Source: Gari tellinella
Lineage: Eukaryota; Mollusca; Bivalvia; Cardiida; Psammobiidae
Assembly (NCBI GenBank): GCA_922989275.2
Contig: OV277867.1
Coordinates: 46,182,484-46,246,483, forward strand
Length of the DNA stretch: 64,000 bases
Direction: 5' to 3'
A program made the position numbers and the translations under genes. Positions 38,301-47,300 of this stretch are shown one piece after another (the first letter of the stretch is position 1; each line of letters begins with the position of its first letter). The notes below the pieces were generated by a model. That model saw only the letters and a program-made list of their open reading frames with translations, did no database searches and had not been told where the DNA came from.

Positions 38301-41300
38301 GCCAGGTCAATAAAATCGATCTATACATTTGATTATGGCAGAAAGGATTAAACGGAAACATCCCCGATGAAGTACCAGAACCGCTGCAAGAAAGACAGGT
38401 ATCTCGGGACACCGGGGGAGCTTTAAAGACATTAAGCCAGTTCATTCATTGATTCCCCCTCCATTGTTCCCACTAGGTGTCAAAATAACTGTAAAGCACG
38501 TGAAGCGTGCACTCAGCCAATGTCAGCAATCTCAAGTTTTCTATAGAGGCCCTCGCATGCTCACAATCAAGGGCTTTTTCAATGGGTTTTACAAACCCAA
38601 CTATCCTATTATAGGAACGGACCTCACATGAAACGACTGACTGATTCTCTGCCTAGACATCTGTACAGTATTGTAACAGTAAAAGCATGCTATTCATGAT
38701 TTAATCCTAACTTTTTTCAGGCTAGGTGTTACCACCCAAGCTTGGTCATGTAATGTCTTTAAAGACTCTTCCTCAATCCATTGATGGACCCCATTGTTCT
38801 CGATAGGGTTGAAAGTAACTGTAAAAGCATGCAGCATATGCAATTCCAATCTTAGTTTGCCTAGTGAGGCCCACACATACTCAAGTTTTCAATGGTCATT
38901 TCTAACCAAAGTATCAAATATAACAGTCGGGCCTCACATGAGACGCTTCAATGATTCACAGTAGTACAGGTATACACAAAAGGCATGGTTTTTACATGGG
39001 AACTGCCTGACTAGGTATTATTACCGAAAGTTGGTAGGTATTAAAGCTATACTAACATTATTATAGCGCCTCTAAGAAAAAAGCATCGACAACTTACGAA
39101 TAATTGACTTCTGCGTCTCGTGCCACCATAATGCACGTGAAAGTCGTGGAAGTAGAAAACACCTGGCTGGTTAGGAACACGTGTCAATCTCACCGTATCT
39201 TGGTCCCTCGCGAAGAACTTTACGGTTAGGCCTAAAACAACAGCACAAAATAGAAAAGAGTGTATGTATGCAACATGTTTCATAAGAACTATTTTCTATA
39301 TTCTAGTAAATTGTAGCGTAAAACAGGTTAAAAAATAAAGCAGAATGTGCCTGGGCACTTTTTGCTTTATTTTATACATGCTTTAAGGTTCTTGTAAAGT
39401 GTTTTTTGTGCATTTTTGAAAGGTGATTGTTTGGTCATTTATGGAGCAATGTTGCATAATTTCATATCAAAATGTTCTTATTGAAATGAACACGCTTATG
39501 AGATAGCTTACAATTTGAAAGGAAAACTGTGTATCTTGATTTTGAACAATATGTTTGGATTTGCACCAAATTCAACAAATCCTTCCTCTATCTTGAAGAA
39601 TATGCTTTACATGAGGTAGTAGGACCAAAATCCTGACGAAATCCACTCAAATAACAACAGAAGAAGTCATGGAATATTTGACAATTTTCAAGGACAACAC
39701 TATTTTTCCATGGGGGACTACTTATTTTTTCCAAAGTATGGTGGGCAACACGAGCCTCTGTCAAACATTATTACATGTATAAATATGCAGACTGTATTAT
39801 TTTTTCGTCTTTCTTTAACTGAATTATACCTTGAGAATACACTGAGAATCGTTGTTGGGCTCTCGCGGGAGGATCTGCTTCTTTATAAGCCCATCCTCTT
39901 CCTAGAATTCTTCTATAACTGTGTTTTAACGCATGTTGCAAGATATATACATGATTATAATGACTTCATCGCGTATAACGATTACACAATTGCTATTCAA
40001 AGCCAAGGTCTCTTTATGCGTCTAAGCTTACCAACGTGTTCCTTACTTTGCACGTGCGCAGATACAGGTGTTTCACTGTAAACAGCGCTACATTCATTAC
40101 CGCGAAGGCAAGAGAATCTCTCGCCACGGTCCGCTCGCCTCAATGCGCAAAAAGGAGGAGTGACCGTGGAGAACGATATGTTTGAGAGAGACATAATGAG
40201 TGGTGGCAGCGCTATGGTCTGGGTTGGGAAAATGGGAACTCTTGAAATTGACTTGGTTATTATTCAATAAAATGCCAACTCTCAGCGTTACATCAATGTT
40301 TTAAATAGCACAGTGATTCGATTCATGCAAAAGAAAGGAAGGACCTGGCATTTTCAGCTTGACAATACATGTATAAAGCATCACACGGCGCGTATCACCA
40401 CACACTTTCTTGCTAAAAATACATTAACGCCCTGCCTTGGCCTGTTTTATCCTCGGACATGAGCCCCATAGAACACATATCGGATGTATTTGATAACAAG
40501 GTCGGGTCACATCATCAAATTTATACCATAATGACCTCCCAAGTGCATTTTGTTCGGAATGGCAACGTTTTTGAAACGTTACGTAAAATCAATGAGGGGG
40601 CGTATTCTGCTATGTATCCGTAAAATGGAGGGAACAGTGGTTACTAGTGCTTTTTTAACATCACTTTAAATGCGCATCAAGTACATGTTTGTTTCCAGAT
40701 GCTGTGTGGTCATTCTAATTATTAAGAATATTCCATTTGGACCCCTCTCAACTGAATTATTCATTAAACAGTATGCAATATTTGATTTTAATCCAATGAA
40801 GTACACAAACACATGACTATGACATTGAAGCTTCGATTACAAAAATAATTCATCCGGCATATAAATGTATCAACAAAATTTATTATTTTTAATTCTATCT
40901 AAACTGAAGTGAGATTCGGTTGTTCATAATTCCTTGTGAAAAGTGTTGTAAACTTAAAATGATGTTTTTTTAATTCAAAAAATATTTTTAAGGTAAAATC
41001 TTTCTATATGTATATCCTCCATTTCTTAAAATAATTTTCAACATTGTATCATGTCACCACGGCTTCGTCGATGACCAAGCAATTTTTGAAAACCAATCTT
41101 TCGGTACATGTAAGGTTGACAATCGAGGAGACGCTTATTGGTAGGCTTACATAATTTTTAAACACTTCTTTTAAGAATAGATACCATAATACACGATGAT
41201 AGTGTCTCCATATTGACCTGACGAGTGCTTTGTACAAAATTATGAAATAGCTTTTCGCAATGTAATCATACATTCTGATTATTAAGGATAATACACTGTT

Positions 41301-44300
41301 GAATTTGTTATCTTTTTCAGCTATATGACTGCTTACTTTTTAATCCTGTTAAAATATTACCCCTAAATCCCCCTTTTCACTAGAAAACTCAAAATTCAAA
41401 GTATACTGGTAATATTGGTTGTCTCTTCCAAAGTGTATGGTTCTGTAATTTTTCACATTAAAACGCAACAGCCACTTTGACTAAGTGTAAGGCATCTAAG
41501 TCGTGCTGGATAATATCAATTTTAATGTCTTTGTTGTATAGTTTGGTACCATAAGCGAATAATTTCACAATACTACGTATAACTTCAGGGGTATGGGGTC
41601 ATCTATTATAAACATATGAATAATATGAGTCCCAGGACACTTCCCTGTGGTACCCTACTTAAAATGTCTTTCCACGAAAAAGACCAGGGTCCTTTCACAG
41701 ATACATATTGCCTACGTCCAGTAAAAAAGTCACGTTTCCATGACAAAACTGGCCCTCTGATACCAAATATTGATACTTTGCGAGAAAACGTTAATGTACT
41801 ATGCTCTCAAAAGCTTTGACAAAATCTAAATATACAATATATTTTCCCAAATTCTATCACCCTCAATGTAATGTGACTAATCATCTATGTATTCAATTAA
41901 CTGTAAAACGCAGGATCCCCTAGAACGAAAACCAAATTGAGCATCAGATAAACTAATATATGATTGTTTCTGACTAAATTTCCAAATATCTGTGCCCTTA
42001 TGATTGTTTTTAAATTCTTACAACTACTGAAGTAAGGCTATCAGGGTGGTAGTTGCATAATTATATTTATGAACTATTACAGTATTTTAATGTGTGTGTA
42101 TGTGTGAAATGCAGAAGCAGAATATACGTGAAAAAAGTAGTAAGGAAAAAAAGGAATTGTGTGTCTCTGCCCAACGAAATCGTCGGTTGTGTCCCTACTA
42201 GGACACCATAGAAAGCCTTGTCCAAATCGTGCAATAGTATATACATGAGAATCTAACCCTGTACCTGCCAAAGGCTTGAATAGTTTCACAACAATGTACG
42301 CTTTATATAATAGAGATCGCAATGCAAAGTGAAATATTAATCAACATTACAATAGCCGGAAAGATGTGGAATACTTGAATGGGTGTAAAAAGGTGATTTA
42401 AAGGGACAAACTCTTGATTTTTCCTGAAACAAAGGTCAGCTGTACAGGGACGGAATTACTTTCCCGACAAGTAATCCGCTGAAGAATCGTGACATTCGGA
42501 GGAATTTATGATCGAAAGTAATGCGCAATGTACTTATTTTATTGCTTATGTATCAAACAACAATAGTGTACTGAAATAAAAGTTGAAAATATGGATATTA
42601 AAAAATGAGAAAATGCGGATTAATCGGAAAAGTCGAGGTGTTGGACAAGTTACATATTTCTTTGACCTGGATATAATTGAACGGATATATTGTCTAACTG
42701 CAGAGATTCGGGTGAGTGACATTCCATCAATCATATTGCTTGTTCTTTTCTCTGTCCGCACGTATATAACAATTGTCAATCGGTTTTGTAGATTTGGAGT
42801 AAATGGACTTTTAATGTTGGCAAACTTCTACAAATTTGTAAAATGCAAATGGCTGCCCTTGAATCAAGCATGGGGTATTTTAAGGGCCAATTACAAGGGG
42901 TTTTTCTGACTTTTGTAAGACATTCTGTGTAGGAGTACCCAGTATGTAATTGGTTCTTTGTATGTATCCTACCAGATTTCCAAAAATACGTGCCATTAAG
43001 TGGTTTGATATATTCTGCTGAAGAGGCTATTTTCACTCCATGTTCGTTACTTTTGGATCTTCTGACATCACAAGTACACTTATATTAATAAAAATTTAGG
43101 CATGCTCCTTTTCATTGACTAATTATTTATACTGTGTGCAAATATTTTTAGCCAATGTGGTATAGTTATTGAGTAATGCAACTTTTCAAATTTGGGTATT
43201 TCTTTCTCGTACAGGGACATTACATGAACCTTAAGTGGTAACTTGTCTTCAAAAATAGAAACAGACTATAGGTAAAACGTGAAATAAACCGTTTTCCCCA
43301 CAGTAATAGTGAGATTTCATTGAACAAATGAAAATCTACAGTGTTGTTTCTTTTCTTGTGATACAAGACGATTTTAAAAGTAACTTATGGCTATTCTTGG
43401 CCCATGCTAATAAAGCGTTTGAATTGAAAGTTAGGTAAGATGGTTTTCAAGTTTTTAATTGGTTAGATTTTAGCAAAACGCTCAAATTTGACCAATCAAA
43501 AGTTTGAGAACAATCTCTTAGACTCATTTAAAACTCTTCATAGGAATGGGACTTGTTCTCGTCTCTTGGAAGAGATGTTGATCAGAACTGCAAGATATGT
43601 GAGAGTATGCATTATTACATGGCTTTGAGCGGATGTTAACCCAGTTATGCCCACGATCCCATATATGGGACATAGGCAAACAGTGTAGACTCTGATCAGA
43701 GTCTACACTGTTTGCTGATAGGAATTTCAATATAAAACAAAATGAAAATAAAAATTTTACCAGACATTCCTTTGATAAAAAAAATGGACTAATCCAATAG
43801 AAAAAACATGGAAGAATCCACTTGGCGCAAATGGGTTAATCAGGCCCTCTTAGAATGGAACGTTCTTATAGAAAATAGAAAGGCATTTCTAAAGATAACT
43901 ATAATGTGCACGTACTTTGCAGAAAGTGTAGACTGAAACATGTCGCTACCCATATAACACAATGGCTAGTCAGGTTCTACAGTGTTTGTGATGCCTAATT
44001 TTCAATTTCCTAGCGAAGCTGCAAATAAGCTAGGAGGCGCGAAGAGAACAGACATGACTCCGTTTCATTATAGGCCCATTATCAAAATGGATCAAAATCT
44101 TATACTAAGATTAGGGTTTGTTGGCTAGAGTGTAAACATGGTTATATATATATGGCGTCATGGATATATCAATAACTGATAATTTTGGACACAATCAGAG
44201 TATTCAACCTACGCAACTGTATGTGTCTTCCTCTCATAATACCAGTAATGAGTTCAGTAAAGAAATCGATGGCCGTCGATGGTCATCGATTGCGAGTTCG

Positions 44301-47300
44301 CTATCGGTCAGAAATACAGTGAAGAAAGCCTAATTCCTTCCTTGAAACGCAAACGCATTGCAAAGAAATATAGAAAATGACAACATTTTGACAATTCTGA
44401 CTACCAGTTTTAATCTGAGTGGCAGTTTGGAGCCTGATCAGACGCCGGTGTTTGCAATGTGAATAATAGTTTAAGGGTAACCGGAATTATTTGGAAATTT
44501 CTCTTCTGTACTCTGCACGCTGCACACGGGGCACATACTGCTAACCTAAACAGCAAACAATGGTAATTGAACACGCCACCTGTCTTTCGTACAATCAATT
44601 AGCATTGACTTAGTGGGCGTACTACAGGGGTTTTACAGTGGCGATGACCATATTCTTTCCCAGTTAACTCGTTCACGCAAAATCTGTTATATCTATTGCA
44701 AACAATTTGGAGCCAGATCAGACGCCGGGTAACCCGGCGTCTGATCAGGTTCAAATTGTTTGTCACTCATATTTACCTTAACCCTTTACCTGATAGCATT
44801 GTTTCTAGTATTGAAGATATGTGACTACTTAAAGCAGGTTGAAAGTAAAGCAGAATGCGCCCTAAGGCGCATTCTGCTTTACTTTCAGCCTGCTTTAAGC
44901 TATTAACTGCTAGAATAAGGAAAGTATTAAATATGACACATATTCATTAAGGTATAATTTGGAACTATTTTCTTCAGCGGATGAATAAAATGAATGTGCT
45001 AAAAGTCGCTTCTATAAGGGAAAGGGTTAAACACCTTCTCTGCTGTACTGCAATAAAATAAGACCTATTGTTGAGAGGGTCTATTAAAAATGATATCTAA
45101 TGTTACCATTTACCTGTGTTTTCCAGTTCGCCATGATCAACTCTACTAAAAAAGTCGACCCTTGGACACCTGTGCGGTACATAGTGGAGACGGTCAGTTT
45201 GGATGTCCACTGGCGACTGGCTCCGTCCATTGCACGTGCGATAGATTCTATGCCAATTGACCAAGCCTGGTGAGAAATGGAAACAAAGTCGATTTTGTAT
45301 AAAACTCTACTTTGATTAACTGTAGTTCGAAATGAAGAATCACCAGTGTCAATATTGAACACTACTTCATCATCATCATCATCATCAGCAGCATCATCAT
45401 GTATACTCGGTGTTATCATCCTTATTTCACTCATTAGCATCAGCATCGCTAGCAGTAGCAGCATTACCACCACAACCATTATCATCATCATCATCATCAT
45501 CATCGCAATCATCATCATCATCATCATCGCAATCATCATCATAATCATCATCATCATCATAATCGTCATCATCGTGGTCGTCCTCGTCGGCACTACCACT
45601 CATCATATTGAGAAAAAAAAATACTTGCAACAAGTTTGCTAGAATTTATTCAGACGTACACTTAACAGCCCTAGGCTAGATAGTTGTCAACATAAATTGT
45701 TTATTGGACTGTACATTAGCTTTTATACTAAACATGCAAACATAACGAGGATAATAACAAAGATATTAAAACTATCCCATATTCAGTATATCATGCATTG
45801 ACCTTTAACTACAGTAAAACATCTCTATTACAACAGCTACAAAGAAGGCTAATTGACTGTACGAGTACAATAGACAGGTGACAGCTTAAAGCAAGGTGGA
45901 CATAAAACAGAAAGCTCCCTTAGCTACCTTGTTTTAAGCAGTCACCTGCTTTAGACACATGATAATGAACACAATTTAGTGGTCGTAAGAGAGAGGTTTT
46001 ACTGTATTTATTATTATTATTATAATTATTATCATTATTATTCCCTATTTATATAGCGCTCTTTTTACACAGGAGTTTTGCGTTCAAAAGCTCTTCATAT
46101 GAAATTATATAAATGTACCTACAAAGCAAGAAAGACAAATAACCATGATACAATATGGAGGTACATGGAAACGTGTAAATACTTTCAATAGTATTACCAA
46201 GATAATTGTTATAGTTAGTATGTAAAATCAACTTTAGAATGAGACGAATAATTAAAAGATCAATGGCAGGATTTAAAAAAAGTCAGCATCTAACGTTTGG
46301 AGACGGATGCCTTACCTATGAAACGATCTAATTTCAGTTGATATAACTCTAATTCCTTGAGATAAATCTCAAAATAAACGTTTGAGTATACTCGTAATTA
46401 ACCAATACTGTACCTGTGACGGGTGCACTTGACCTATGCAAAAAGTGCACCCCTGATCAGAAGATTCCTGCAGAAGCCCTTTGATCAGGATCTGCACTGT
46501 TTGTCATTTTGCAATTTGTTGTAAAAACCAAACATTTACTAACAGAAAATGCCTCGAAATGATAAAAAAATGAACTTAGTTTATTTGGAAAATGAGATGT
46601 TCATTGAACGTTTCGAGGGTAAATGAGTTAACCACGAAAATTGCAATGTGGATCCTGACATGGTGACTAAGTCTTGGCAAAGAAATCTTTGTCATGGTAC
46701 AGTGGAGAAACTGTTATTCTTTCCCAATAAATGCGTGTACGCTAAAACTATTATTTCTATTGCAAACAGTTTGGAGCCAGATCAGACGCCGGATTATCCG
46801 GCGTCTGATCAGGCTCCAAACTGTTTGCCACCAAGATAAACATGAATTATCAGAATTGTCTAAAAGTTGCACTTTTCTACGTTTTAGTGTTTTGCGTTTG
46901 CGTTTCGTTTCGTTTAAACGGGAAAGAATAACAGATTCTCCACTGTAAGTCAAATATAGTATCAAGCATACGACTATGAAAAGATCGGCGTGTGATCAGG
47001 ATCCAAACTGTTTGACATTCATTTCAATTTTTCTCAAAATAGATATACCTAAAACTTAAATTTGAGAAATAAAAGCAGACGATATATTTTCCAAATGTAT
47101 GACGTTTTAGCAGTAAAGGCGTTAAAGACAACTTTTATAATTCATTTTAACGACCGCTTTGTGCAATTGAAAATACGTTATTCTTTGAACGAAATATACT
47201 CAATTCCAAAAGAAACTGTGTACTTTGTTTTCTGTAATTATTCATTGACGTTTTTCCTGAAAGCCTATGTACCAAAATTTAGACCAGTTCACGAACAATA

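Noticed and set aside
45346..45642. Open frames of poly-Ile, poly-Asp and poly-Met
   Set aside because: Translations of an ATC trinucleotide repeat; the true coding DNA nearby (45114-45266) is in a different frame.
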